The position numbers and the translations under genes were made by a program. Shown one piece after another: positions 52,456 to 61,842 of a stretch of 64,000 nucleotides of DNA (position 1 is its first letter; each line of letters opens with the position of its first letter). Source of the stretch: Lactobacillus johnsonii (GTDB taxonomy: Bacteria > Bacillota > Bacilli > Lactobacillales > Lactobacillaceae). The stretch covers positions 558,001 through 622,000 of the forward strand of contig NZ_CP047409.1 of NCBI RefSeq assembly GCF_013487865.1, given 5' to 3'. Under the pieces are notes generated by a model. That model worked only from the letters and a program-made list of their open reading frames with translations, had not been told where the DNA came from and did not search any database.

Positions 52456-53910
52456 GGCTGTTTGTCAAATCCTGTTGATGAATAGTTTGTAAAGAGAGCT
52501 AAGCAACTAGAAAATAGTTGTTTGGCTCTTTTTCTTTTACAATATTTTCTTCAAGTCTAATTCTAATTAATAAATGTTTGAAATTTCTATAGCCATAAGC
52601 AGTACGTTCAATTTGCTTAATCTTCCGATTGACACCTTCAAGACAACCATTAGAGTAGTTAGAAGATATACCGTTTAGGACACCGGTATAATTATGCTTA
52701 AAGGTCAGTAGTGTTTGATGCATTTGTTTACCAACACTTTGTTTTGAATGAAGTAGATGGATAACTTTCTTTTCATCGTTATCCTGAATAGCAGTCATAA
52801 AGTCCTGCATAACCCAATAAGTATTTTCTAAGGTTTGGTCACAATCTAAACCATCTAAGACAACATGTTCCTGAGTGAGAGAGTCTTTAAAGTGCCAATC
52901 GTAGTAGGGAGTAGTCTTATTAAGTTTGTCATATTTCATGAGATAAAGCTTCCAAGGAGACTTTAAAAGCTTATATTCATGGCTTTGCTTTTTAAATTGC
53001 TTCATGATTTGAACTCTGAAAATATTAAACGATCTAGTAAGCATTTGAACCATATGAAAACGGTCAATAACTATCTGAGCATTTGGAAATAATTCTCTAG
53101 CAACTAAAGGATAATAACAATTAAGATCCATAGTTACTGTTTTAACCATTGCACGAGCTTTAGGAGTGAACTTGTAAAAATAGCGTAGAATATCAGGTTT
53201 GAAACGAGTTCTAAGAATTTGAACAACTTTGTGAGTATCACCATCTAGACAAATAAAGTGAAGCTTTTTGCCTACACCTTTGAATTCATCAAAGGCTAAG
53301 TGTTCAGGGAGATGATCAAAGTCATCATAGAACTTAGAAGAGCAGGCTTCTAATACTCTTTGAACCGTGTTGACAGATACATTATGTTCTCTAGCAATGC
53401 TGGTCATTGAACGATCTTCAGTAAGAGCAGAAAGTATTTTTCGCTTAGAAGTGTTAGAGATATAGCAGCTTTTATTAACCAGATTAGATTGAGCCATAGA
53501 TCTTTTTAAACAATCATTGCAGAGAACACGTTGTTTTCTTAATCTGATAGTAACGGGCTTACTAGCATCAGCAGTAATGAAACGAACGTTAGAAACGTAA
53601 TGACCGTTATGCTTAAGATTAGAGGAAAGACAGTAAGGACAATGGGACTGAATAAGTTCAGCTACATAGAGATTATGATATTTGCCGTTAATATATTTTT
53701 TAAAATAATCAGAAAAATAATATTAGGATCTTCAATATTGAGATGAAATTTAATACAATCATTGTTAGAGGACATAAGCAATCACCTTTATTCTTTAGAG
53801 TGGAATCAGAAGATTTAATGCAGTGAGGCTTATGGCCTCTTTCTTTGTGCAATAAAAATCCTGTCGATAGAATATCATAGATATCCATCAACAGGAAAAA
53901 GTATAGAGCC
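52456..53910 (-). mobile_element. ISL3-family insertion sequence, 1455 bp, with 8-bp target duplication
   Basis: Imperfect inverted repeats begin GGCT at 52456 and at the complement of 53910, sharing the stretch CCTGTTGATG. They are flanked by a perfect direct repeat, AATATTTA, at 52448-52455 and 53911-53918, the 8-bp duplication expected of ISL3. The transposase inside has a frameshift. The insertion lies between dtpT and what looks like its terminator. Confidence 0.93.
52499..53775 (-). pseudogene. Frameshifted ISL3-family transposase
   Basis: The catalytic part (52499-53497) is open, with HLAFDEFKGVGKKLHFICLD, TVTMDLNCYYPLVARELFP, VIDRFHMVQML and SNGCLEGVNRKIKQIERTAYGYRN, the ISL3 DDE region. 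The N-terminal zinc-finger part starts at ATG 53773-53775 (MSSNNDCIKFHLNIEDPNII) and includes CPYC and LCNDC cysteines, but a run of five T (plus-strand A at 53713-53717) needs a sixth to join the two frames. One base has been lost, so this copy cannot make a full protein without frameshifting. Intact length would be 425 aa. Confidence 0.88.
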
Positions 53911-53918
53911 AATATTTA
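53911..53918. repeat. ISL3 target-site duplication, right copy
   Basis: AATATTTA, identical to 52448-52455. Confidence 0.9.
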
Positions 53919-53920
53919 AT

Positions 53921-53964
53921 AAGGAAAGATTTGATGGGTAATTCGGATCTTTCCTTATTTTTTT
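53921..53964 (+). terminator. Probable dtpT terminator displaced by ISL3
   Basis: AAGGAAAGAT pairs with ATCTTTCCTT over a 16-base loop, followed by ATTTTTTTA. Without the element it would lie about 30 bases after the dtpT stop. Confidence 0.85.
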
Positions 53965-54077
53965 ATAAAATCATTAGTTCACACTTTTGAGAATGCGTTT
54001 TAGTAAAATTTTTGCGCCTAAGGTAATACAATGAAAAATGAATAAGAAAGGTTATTTAAATGAAAGTGTGATATATA

Positions 54078-55484
54078 ATGATTGAAAGTAATCACAGTGC
54101 ATGTACATCAATTTTAATTGGGAAAAATGCTACTACAGATGGCAGCATTATCATTGGACGTAATGAAGATGATAAGCCAAACTGTGCTAAGCATTTAGCT
54201 TTTCATGAAGAAAAGGATATTCCTAATAATCACTTTAAGTCTAACTTGAATAAGTTTGAAATGGATTTACCAATTCATAGATATGCTTATTCTTCAACTC
54301 CAAACTGGAGTGACAAGAAGGGTGTTTATGAAGAATCTGGGATTAACCAATTTGGTGTAGCAATGAGTGCTACTGAAACTACCTATGCCAATGACCAAGT
54401 TCAATCTTTTGATCCATTCAAGAAGACCGGTATCATTGAAGAAGCAATGGTAACTTGTATCTTGCCTTATGTAAAGACAGCACGCGAAGCTATTGCTCGT
54501 TTTGCTAAGATTATTAAAGATCATACTGCAGGTGAATCAGATGGTATTTTGTTCGCTGACCCTAAAGAAGCTTGGTACTTCGAAATTGGTACTGCTCACT
54601 ACTGGGTAGCACAACGTATTCCAGATGATTGCTATGCTGTAGCTGCTAATGAATTAGCCATTCAAGAAATTGACTTTAATGACTCTGATAACTTCATTAC
54701 TGCTCCTGGTTTACAAAAATTTGTTGAAGAACATAATTTATGGCCAAATAATAAGCCATTTAATTGGCGTCGTATTTTTGGTACACATAACCTGTTGGAT
54801 TTAACTTATAACACTGCTCGTGTTTGGACTGGCCAAAGAATCTTAAGTCCTTCTATTAAGCAAGAGCCAAGCAGCTTTGATATTCCATTTATTCAAAAAG
54901 CAGACCATCCAATTTCAATCACTGATGCCCAAAGAGTATTAAGAGACCACTATGATGGAACTAAATATGATGTAGCAAATCCTGTTAATAAAGATACAGC
55001 GGTATATCGTCCAATTAGTGTTGACTTTACTGAAGAGTCACACTTACTGCAACTGAAAGGTAAGGATTGGATTCACTGGTTATCATTAGGCATTACTTGT
55101 CAAAATGTATATGTTCCTTTCTACCCACAAGGTAGCGTAGTACCAAGCTTCTATAGACACGGCAAAGATAAGTATGCTTCAAACTCAGCTTATTGGATTT
55201 ACAAGGAAGCACAAGTCTTAGCTGATCGTTCATGGAAAGACTATGGTTTGCAATTGTATCAGGCTAGAAATGCTACACAACAAAAATTAAGTCAAATGCG
55301 GGCAGAATATGATGTTAAAGTGGATAAGGAAAAAGATCCTGCAAAGAAGCTAGACTTAATTAATAAAGCAAACAAAGACTTAGCTCATACGGCAGTTAAA
55401 GACTACCAAGAATTAATTGGTAAGTTAATCACTAAGCAAATAAAGAAATCACCATTGCACTTTAGAAGAGACCCAGACTTATAA
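54078..55484 (+). CDS. pepD: C69-family dipeptidase, second PepD-type enzyme
   Basis: The 468-aa Ntn-hydrolase begins MIESNHSACTSILIGKNATT; Cys9 is the predicted nucleophile after a short leader. GIIEEAMVTCILPYVKTAREA, ESDGILFADPKEAWYFEIGTAHYWVAQR and YNTARVWTGQR are PepD segments. It differs from the C69 gene at 32227 by its leader, and by the SHLLQLKGKDWIHWLSLG region. No strong ribosome site precedes ATG 54078, but a tiny frame with AAAGG (ATG AAA GTG TGA, 54061-54072) lies just upstream and may help by coupling. Codon use suggests high expression. Confidence 0.9.
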   Translation: MIESNHSACTSILIGKNATTDGSIIIGRNEDDKPNCAKHLAFHEEKDIPNNHFKSNLNKFEMDLPIHRYAYSSTPNWSDKKGVYEESGINQFGVAMSATETTYANDQVQSFDPFKKTGIIEEAMVTCILPYVKTAREAIARFAKIIKDHTAGESDGILFADPKEAWYFEIGTAHYWVAQRIPDDCYAVAANELAIQEIDFNDSDNFITAPGLQKFVEEHNLWPNNKPFNWRRIFGTHNLLDLTYNTARVWTGQRILSPSIKQEPSSFDIPFIQKADHPISITDAQRVLRDHYDGTKYDVANPVNKDTAVYRPISVDFTEESHLLQLKGKDWIHWLSLGITCQNVYVPFYPQGSVVPSFYRHGKDKYASNSAYWIYKEAQVLADRSWKDYGLQLYQARNATQQKLSQMRAEYDVKVDKEKDPAKKLDLINKANKDLAHTAVKDYQELIGKLITKQIKKSPLHFRRDPDL

Positions 55485-55574
55485 TCTAGGATTGTAAATC
55501 ATAAAAAAACGAGTAGAATAAGTTCTGAAGAAATAATTGAATGACAGAGAGCATTCGTTTTGGAGGAATTTAAT

Positions 55575-56813
55575 ATGGATACAATGGTTAAGCACAGACA
55601 TACTCTAAGCAAAAATCAGAAGTGGGTTATTGCATCTACTTCATCAGGTTTTGCGCTTGAGAATATGGATGTGCTTTTTTTATCGTTTGCAATGAGTTCG
55701 ATGATTGCTGATCTTCACTTGTCAGGTGGAGAGGCTGGCTTTATTTCAACGATTACTAATTTAGGAATGTTAGTTGGTGGAATCGCCTTTGGAATTTTAG
55801 GTGATAAGATTGGTCGAGTTAAAACATTTAGCCATACAGTAATTATTTTTGCAATTGCGACAGCTTTGATGGCATTTGCCAATAATATTTATCTTATCTA
55901 TGCTCTTCGGTTTTTAGCAGGAATTGGAGCAGGTGGGGAATATGGTGTTGGAATTGCTTTAATTGCTGAGAACTTTCATAAAGAACAAATTGGTAAAATG
56001 ACCTCAGTAGCAGCGATTGGTGGCCAAATTGGAGCAATTTTAGCGGCTTTAATTGCAGCTTGGATTATTCCAGTAGCAGGCTGGCATATGCTATTTTTAG
56101 TAGGAATTCTTCCAGTAATTTTAACCATCTTCATTAGAAAACATGTCCATGAAAGTGAGCAATTCATTAAGGCTCAAGCTAGTGAAAAGAATTCATTATT
56201 ATCAGATGTGGCTAAAAAAATGTTTTCAACACCGCATCTTGCCTGGCAAACAGTGGGTCTAATGATTATGATGACAGTTCAAATTGCTGGATATTTTGGT
56301 TTAATGAACTGGCTTCCTACAATTGTGCAAAAACAATTGAATTTAAATGTTTCAAATTCTAGTCTTTGGATGATTTCTACTATTATTGGAATGAGCATTG
56401 GTATGATGACATTTGGCTCAATTTTTGACTACTTTGGCCCGAGAAGAGCCTTTGCAATTTTCTTAATTGGTTCAGCTTTAATGGTTTATACATTAAGTTT
56501 GGCCCAAAATATGACCATGCTCTTGATTATTGGAGCTGTAGTTGGCTTTTTCTCAAATGGGATGTTTGGTGGCTATGGCGCTGTAATCAGTAGATTATAT
56601 CCAACAGAAATTCGGTCAAGTGCCAATAATATTATTGTTAATGTCGGCAGAGCAATCGGTGGATTTTCATCAGTAGTAATAGGTATTTTAATGGATAAAT
56701 ATAACTTAGGCGTAGTAATGGGCTTTTTATCAGCTTTATACTTACTTAGCTTTGTTGTGATGATTACTTTACCAGGCTTAAAAACTTTAACAAAAGAAGC
56801 TAAAAGAAACTAA
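55575..56813 (+). CDS. MFS transporter, sugar/organic acid-type (AAHS-like)
   Basis: The 412-aa protein has 12 helices. GILGDKIGRVKTF is the loop 2-3 MFS signature, RFLAGIGAGGEYGVGIALIAE the helix 4-5 segment typical of sugar and aromatic-acid carriers, and MFGGYGAVISRLYPTEIRSSANN the second-half signature. The ATG at 55575 follows TGGAGG; a TTG at 55560 overlaps that site. A substrate cannot be given; benzoate- or niacin-type anion transport is a family guess only. It follows the dipeptidase by 90 bases. Confidence 0.85.
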   Translation: MDTMVKHRHTLSKNQKWVIASTSSGFALENMDVLFLSFAMSSMIADLHLSGGEAGFISTITNLGMLVGGIAFGILGDKIGRVKTFSHTVIIFAIATALMAFANNIYLIYALRFLAGIGAGGEYGVGIALIAENFHKEQIGKMTSVAAIGGQIGAILAALIAAWIIPVAGWHMLFLVGILPVILTIFIRKHVHESEQFIKAQASEKNSLLSDVAKKMFSTPHLAWQTVGLMIMMTVQIAGYFGLMNWLPTIVQKQLNLNVSNSSLWMISTIIGMSIGMMTFGSIFDYFGPRRAFAIFLIGSALMVYTLSLAQNMTMLLIIGAVVGFFSNGMFGGYGAVISRLYPTEIRSSANNIIVNVGRAIGGFSSVVIGILMDKYNLGVVMGFLSALYLLSFVVMITLPGLKTLTKEAKRN

Positions 56814-56912
56814 ATATAGCTTTTAACGATGGGAAACTAGTAAGAATAAATATTTTTCAATTGATAATTGTCCTTGTATACTGGAGAAAAGTAAGTGTGA
56901 GAGGAAATAATT

Positions 56913-57767
56913 ATGAAGAAGAAAAAGATTTATCTTGCTAGTTTTTTTATTGCATTATTTTTATTTGTGTTAGCGGGATGTGGTCAAAAAGCTCAAAATA
57001 TTCCTGCTAAAAGGGTTACTGTATCTTTAACCAATACTAAAACAATTCCCACATTTTTCTTTCATGGTTGGGGGTCAAGTGCAAATGCGGAGACCCAAAT
57101 GGCGAATGCCGCAAAAAAGGCTGGTGTAAGTAATACAATTATTCAAGCAGATGTAAGTAAAAATGGCACTGTTAAACTTAAAGGCACGATCCCAAAAAAT
57201 GCAAAAAATCCAATTATCAAAGTTAATCTAGAAGATAATCAGAGTGGAAAAACATCATATGTAAAAGATGTAATAACTGCAATCTCTAATAAATATCATT
57301 ATGCAAAGATTAATTTAGTTGGTCATTCAATGGGAAATCTACAAATTGCTAACTACATTAATGAAAACTATGACAATAAAAAATTGCCTAAGATTAATAA
57401 AGTAGTTTCAATTGCAGGGCATTACGATGGCTATCTTGGTGAAGAAGCTGGCCAAAAGGCTAAGATCAAAAATAAGAAAACAGGTGAACCGGATATTTAT
57501 AGTGATGGTTTTAAGCAATTATTACCTTTACGGAAACACTATCCGAGACAAATTGAGGTCTTAAATATCTATGGTAATAAAGAGGACGGTTCAAATTCTG
57601 ACGGATCAGTTTCTGTAGCCTCAGCACAAAGTTATAAATATTTAATTAATGGCCGTGCCAAATCATACCGTGAAGTAGAAATTAAGGGTAAGAATGCACA
57701 ACATAGCAAATTACACGAAAATAAAGAAGTTGATAAACTTTTAATTAATTTTTTATGGAAAGAATAA
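56913..57767 (+). CDS. DUF915-type alpha/beta hydrolase lipoprotein
   Basis: The 284-aa protein has a lipoprotein signal: basic start MKKKKIY, a hydrophobic helix, and the lipobox LAGC with Cys at about residue 23. The mature part has an oxyanion-type FFFHGWGSSANAE and the nucleophile elbow GHSMGN, then VVSIAGHYDG and a C-terminal AQHSKLHEN supplying a histidine. This is the layout of extracellular DUF915 hydrolases, anchored on the outer face of the membrane. The ester or other substrate is unknown. GAGAGGAAAT precedes the ATG. Confidence 0.88.
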   Translation: MKKKKIYLASFFIALFLFVLAGCGQKAQNIPAKRVTVSLTNTKTIPTFFFHGWGSSANAETQMANAAKKAGVSNTIIQADVSKNGTVKLKGTIPKNAKNPIIKVNLEDNQSGKTSYVKDVITAISNKYHYAKINLVGHSMGNLQIANYINENYDNKKLPKINKVVSIAGHYDGYLGEEAGQKAKIKNKKTGEPDIYSDGFKQLLPLRKHYPRQIEVLNIYGNKEDGSNSDGSVSVASAQSYKYLINGRAKSYREVEIKGKNAQHSKLHENKEVDKLLINFLWKE

Positions 57768-57777
57768 TAAAAAGTTA

Positions 57778-57836
57778 TTGACAATAGTCTCTGTGGATAC
57801 TAATATAGTTAATTAATTAGTATCTACAGAGACTAT
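57778..57836 (+). promoter_or_regulatory. Promoter with paired MarR-type operators
   Basis: A consensus TTGACA and TAATAT are separated by 17 bases. The spacer (57784-57804) and the region after the start point (57816-57836) are 21-bp inverted repeats of each other with one mismatch. Each arm also contains an imperfect palindrome of form TAGT-TC--GA-ACTA. Two operators centred 33 bp apart, about three DNA turns, would block the promoter. The left arm is probably not transcribed, so this is not a terminator. Confidence 0.75.
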
Positions 57837-57852
57837 TTTTGTGAGGTGAAGT

Positions 57853-58290
57853 ATGGAATTAACTGCTACCGAAAAGTTGAATTTTGCAATTATCCGAGGT
57901 GGAAAAGCTTATGCAGAGTGGGATAGACAACATGGCATGCCAAGTTATCTAACCATTATTTTGTATGAACTATTAATGCGCCAAAGATTAACGCAAAAAG
58001 ATCTGGTCAACTTAAGTGACTTACCAAAGCAATCTATTAATAAAGGAATTCACCGCTTACTAGAACAAGATTATCTAGAACTGACAATTGATCCAGAAGA
58101 TAATCGGGTTAAGTATTGCCAGCTAACTGCTTCAGGGAAAAAATACGCTAAAAAGAAAATGACTCCTTTATTTGAAATTGAAAAGCAAATTGCACAAAAA
58201 ATGGGCGCACAAAAGATGGAACAGTTAGTGGCTCTAAATGAAGAGTGGAGTGATACCTTTTGGGAGCTTTTAAGAAAGAAGGGAGAATAA
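57853..58290 (+). CDS. MarR-family regulator of the ABC exporter
   Basis: The 145-aa protein has the MarR fold: YLTIILYELLMRQRLTQKDL, then SDLPKQSINKGIHRLLEQDYLEL as the recognition helix region, and IDPEDNRVKYCQLTASGKK as the wing. It is the first gene of an operon with two ABC exporter half-transporters, 3 bases upstream of the next start. It probably represses its own promoter, which carries paired palindromes. GTGAGGTGAAGT precedes the ATG. The inducing compound is unknown, likely an exporter substrate. Confidence 0.9.
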   Translation: MELTATEKLNFAIIRGGKAYAEWDRQHGMPSYLTIILYELLMRQRLTQKDLVNLSDLPKQSINKGIHRLLEQDYLELTIDPEDNRVKYCQLTASGKKYAKKKMTPLFEIEKQIAQKMGAQKMEQLVALNEEWSDTFWELLRKKGE

Positions 58291-58293
58291 TAG

Positions 58294-60027
58294 ATGCAAA
58301 TTTTGAAGCCACACTTCAAAAATTATCGTAAAGAAATAATTTTAGCGATTATTACAATTCTAATTTCTGCTTTTGCAACCTTATGGCAGCCAAGATTATT
58401 AGAAAATATCCAAAAAGCAATTTTGGCGGATAACCAGAGTGTTGTCTTAAGAGATGGAATTGGATTAGTTGTACTCGGTTTATTAGCAATTATTGCTGGT
58501 ATTTTTAACGTATATTATGCTGCAAAAATTGCCCAGGGAATAACCTCAGATTTACGTGAAGAAACTTATGCTAAGATTCAAAGTTTTTCTTTTGGAAATA
58601 TTGAAAAATTCTCTAGTGGTTCATTAGTTGTTCGTTTAATTAATGATATGAACCAAGTTATGAATATGATGATGATCTTATTCATGCAATTACTCAGAAT
58701 GCCAATTATTTTAATTGGATCATTTGTACTGAGTATTATTACAATTCCTCAGTATTGGTGGGCTCCTGTATTAATGCTAGCTTTAATGATGGGGGTTGGA
58801 TACATTGTTATTCAAAATATGAATAAACTTTTTGCTAAATTCCAACACTATATGGATAAAATTTCTACTCGCGTTAAAGAAAATTTACAGGGTGTACGTG
58901 TAGTAAAATCTTTTAATCAGGGAGAAAATGAGATTAAGAGATTTAACGAAACTTCTGATGATTTAAACGAATTAAATATTAAGATTGGTTACTGGATTTC
59001 TACTATTATGCCAGCTTTCATGTTAATTGCTTATTTAGTAATTGCTTTGGTTGTCTTTTTAGTAGGACGCAGTGCTAATTTAACTCCAACTGATGTTGCA
59101 GTTGTATCACCATATGTTTCTTATATTTTAACTTTGCTCTTTGCAATTTTAATTGGTGGTTTTGTGATTATGAACTTCACTCGTGGAATGGTTTCTCTAC
59201 GAAGAATTAAAGAAGTACTTGATACTGAACCAGATGTTAAGTTTGATCCTAATGCACCAACTGCACCAGAGAAGGGAAGTATTGAATTTGACGATGTTTC
59301 TTTCACTTATCCTGATGGAGATAAGCCAACTTTAAAGAATATTTCATTTAAGGTGAAACCAGGTGAAATGGTTGGTATTGTTGGAGCAACAGGATCTGGT
59401 AAAAGTACGCTGGCTCAACTTATTCCGCGTCTCTATGATCCGACTAAAGGAACAATAAAAATTGGTGGAAAAGACTTAAAGACAATTGGTGAAAAATCGC
59501 TGCGTAATACTGTTTCAATGGTTTTACAAAAAGCAATTTTATTCTCTGGAACAATTGCCTCTAACTTGCGTCAAGGAAAAGAAGATGCGACCGATTATGA
59601 ATTAAAACGTGCTTCAGAAATTGCCCAAGCACAGGAATTTGTCGGTCAATACTCGGATCGATTTGACCATGAAGTAGAAGAAAGATCAGCTAACTTCTCT
59701 GGTGGTCAAAAGCAACGTTTATCAATTGCTCGTGGTGTTATTGGTCAACCACCGATTTTGATTTTAGATGACTCTACTTCAGCCTTAGATGCTAAGTCTG
59801 AAAAATTAGTTCAAGAAGCTTTAGAGCATGATTTAAAAGATACAACAACAGTAATTATTGCTGAAAAGATAGTATCAGTGATGAATGCAGACAAGATTTT
59901 AGTTTTAGATGATGGAAAATTGGTTGCTGAAGGAACTCATGAAGAATTACTGAAGACTTCCCCAATTTATCAAGATATTTATCGCACACAAAAAGCTAAA
60001 GAAAAGAGAGGTGAAATTGATGAGTAA
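58294..60027 (+). CDS. Heterodimeric ABC multidrug exporter, degenerate-site subunit (LmrC/BmrC-like)
   Basis: The 577-aa half-transporter has six N-terminal helices and a C-terminal ATPase domain with Walker A GATGSGKST and signature NFSGGQKQR. Walker B reads ILILDDSTSALD, with Asp instead of the catalytic Glu, and the H-loop reads VIIAEKIVS, with Glu instead of His. Those losses mark the subunit that contributes the degenerate site in LmrCD/BmrCD-type heterodimers. Its partner is the next gene, which overlaps it by 8 bases. The pair should export hydrophobic drugs or lipids. Confidence 0.92.
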   Translation: MQILKPHFKNYRKEIILAIITILISAFATLWQPRLLENIQKAILADNQSVVLRDGIGLVVLGLLAIIAGIFNVYYAAKIAQGITSDLREETYAKIQSFSFGNIEKFSSGSLVVRLINDMNQVMNMMMILFMQLLRMPIILIGSFVLSIITIPQYWWAPVLMLALMMGVGYIVIQNMNKLFAKFQHYMDKISTRVKENLQGVRVVKSFNQGENEIKRFNETSDDLNELNIKIGYWISTIMPAFMLIAYLVIALVVFLVGRSANLTPTDVAVVSPYVSYILTLLFAILIGGFVIMNFTRGMVSLRRIKEVLDTEPDVKFDPNAPTAPEKGSIEFDDVSFTYPDGDKPTLKNISFKVKPGEMVGIVGATGSGKSTLAQLIPRLYDPTKGTIKIGGKDLKTIGEKSLRNTVSMVLQKAILFSGTIASNLRQGKEDATDYELKRASEIAQAQEFVGQYSDRFDHEVEERSANFSGGQKQRLSIARGVIGQPPILILDDSTSALDAKSEKLVQEALEHDLKDTTTVIIAEKIVSVMNADKILVLDDGKLVAEGTHEELLKTSPIYQDIYRTQKAKEKRGEIDE

Positions 60028-61789
60028 TACTAAAAAAGCATTAAAATACTTTGCCAAGTATTTAAAGAATTATTGGAAAGGCGTTACAATTGTTATCGTC
60101 TTATCTTTGATTTCGACTTTGAGTCAAGTGCTTGGTCCTCTTTTCCTAGGAAATGCTGTTCAAGAATTGACTAAGGCGGTTAATAAAGTAGCTAGCCGTA
60201 CTCATGATTTAAGTAGCTTTTATCAGGCTTTAGGATCAATGGTGGGTGTATATGCAGCAGGAATTATCGCCTCCTTTATTGCATGGATGGTAATGTCAAA
60301 ATTCACTGCAAATGCTACTAATGATATGAGAGAAAACTTATTTGCTAAGTTTCAAAGAATGTTAATTCGCTACTTTGATACTCATCAAGATGGAAAACTA
60401 TTATCTCTATTTAATTCAGACTTAGATAATATTTTTAATGCCTTGAATAATGCAATTTTTGAAATTATTTCTCAAGGCGCATTATTAATCGGAACTATCA
60501 TTATGATGTTTATCGTAAACCCAACTATGGCCCTATTTACGGTAGCAACAACGCCATTTATTTTGATTATTAGTTTAGTCATTATGAAGAAGGCGAGAAT
60601 TTACTTAGATAAGCAACAGGATAAAATTAGTGATCTTAATGGTTATGTAAATGAACAGATCAATGGTGAAAAAGTAATTATTACTAACGGCTTACAAGAA
60701 GAATCTGTTCAAAACTTTAAAAAGTACAATAACGATGTTCGTAGCGCTATGTTCAAAGGTCAATTTTATTCTGGGATGCTCTTCCCCTTGCTACAAGGAA
60801 TCTCTTTACTGAATTTAGCCATTGTAATTGGTGGAGGGGCATGGCTGATTGTTAGTGGCCAAGTCAGTCAAGCAATTGGTTTGGGATTAATTGTTGCCTT
60901 TGTTGAATATTCACAAACATATTTCCAACCACTAACCCAACTCACTTCAATTTATTCAATGACACAGCTTGCTTTAACTGGTGCTAGAAGATTGGCAACT
61001 GTTGAAGAACAAGATGAGGAGAATACGGTACCTGATGGAAAAGTTCTTAAAGGAATCAAAAAGGGCGTTAAATTAGAAAACGTTCATTTTGGCTATAACG
61101 CTGATAAAGAAATCTTGCACGGTGTTTCAATTGATGTCGATAAAGGTAAGTCAGTTGCTGTAGTTGGACCAACGGGTTCAGGTAAAACTACAATCATGAA
61201 CCTAATTAATCGCTTCTACGATGTAAATAGTGGGAAAGTAACTTTTGATGGCGTTGATGTGCGTGATATTACTCTTGAATCTTTAAGAAATAATGTTGGT
61301 ATTGTTTTACAGGATTCGGTTCTATTTACTGGAACCGTTGAAGATAATATTAAATATGGTAAACCAGATGCGAGCCGAGATGAGGTGATTGCGGCCGCAA
61401 AAGAAGCTAATATTCATGACTTCATTACGACCCTACCTGATGGTTATGATACGCAAGTTTCAGAAGAGAATTCCGTCTTTTCTACTGGTCAAAAGCAATT
61501 AATTTCAATTGCTCGAACAATCTTAACTGACCCAGAATTTTTGATTTTGGATGAGGCTACTTCTAATGTAGACACTGTTACTGAGGCTAAGATTCAAAAA
61601 GCTATGGATGCGGTTATTGCAGGTAGAACTAGTTTTGTTATTGCTCACCGTTTGAAGACTATCTTAAATTCAGATAAAATAGTAGTGTTGAAAGATGGAA
61701 ATGTCATTGAAGAAGGAAATCACGATGAATTAATTAAGAAGCGTGGTTTTTACTATGGCTTGTATACTAATCAAATGGCATTTGAATAA
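60020..61789 (+). CDS. Heterodimeric ABC multidrug exporter, catalytic-site subunit (LmrD/BmrD-like)
   Basis: The 589-aa partner of the preceding protein. Walker A GPTGSGKTT, Walker B FLILDEATSNVD with catalytic Glu, and VIAHRL with H-loop His are complete, while its signature is altered to FSTGQKQL. The defects are complementary to those in the first subunit, giving one active and one degenerate nucleotide site, as in BmrCD. I use ATG 60020, preceded by GAGAGGTGAAATTG; a GTG at 60011 falls in that site. The operon ends at the terminator at 61791. Confidence 0.92.
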   Translation: MSNTKKALKYFAKYLKNYWKGVTIVIVLSLISTLSQVLGPLFLGNAVQELTKAVNKVASRTHDLSSFYQALGSMVGVYAAGIIASFIAWMVMSKFTANATNDMRENLFAKFQRMLIRYFDTHQDGKLLSLFNSDLDNIFNALNNAIFEIISQGALLIGTIIMMFIVNPTMALFTVATTPFILIISLVIMKKARIYLDKQQDKISDLNGYVNEQINGEKVIITNGLQEESVQNFKKYNNDVRSAMFKGQFYSGMLFPLLQGISLLNLAIVIGGGAWLIVSGQVSQAIGLGLIVAFVEYSQTYFQPLTQLTSIYSMTQLALTGARRLATVEEQDEENTVPDGKVLKGIKKGVKLENVHFGYNADKEILHGVSIDVDKGKSVAVVGPTGSGKTTIMNLINRFYDVNSGKVTFDGVDVRDITLESLRNNVGIVLQDSVLFTGTVEDNIKYGKPDASRDEVIAAAKEANIHDFITTLPDGYDTQVSEENSVFSTGQKQLISIARTILTDPEFLILDEATSNVDTVTEAKIQKAMDAVIAGRTSFVIAHRLKTILNSDKIVVLKDGNVIEEGNHDELIKKRGFYYGLYTNQMAFE

Positions 61790-61790
61790 T

Positions 61791-61820
61791 AAATTAGAGG
61801 GACGCTTTCCCTCTAATTTT
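61791..61820 (+). terminator. Terminator of MarR-ABC operon
   Basis: AAATTAGAGGG pairs with CCCTCTAATTTT across a 7-base loop. Confidence 0.92.
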
Positions 61821-61842
61821 AGTTAGGGGGAAAGTTTAAAAA

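Noticed and set aside
54061-54072. Three-codon frame (ATG AAA GTG TGA) as a gene
   Set aside because: Too short to be more than a possible coupling or leader element for the following dipeptidase.
57784-57836. Long hairpin followed by T run as a terminator after the lipoprotein gene
   Set aside because: A consensus promoter (TTGACA-17-TAATAT) overlaps the left arm, placing the start point in the loop; an operator explains the structure better, although read-through transcripts from upstream could still use it as a terminator.
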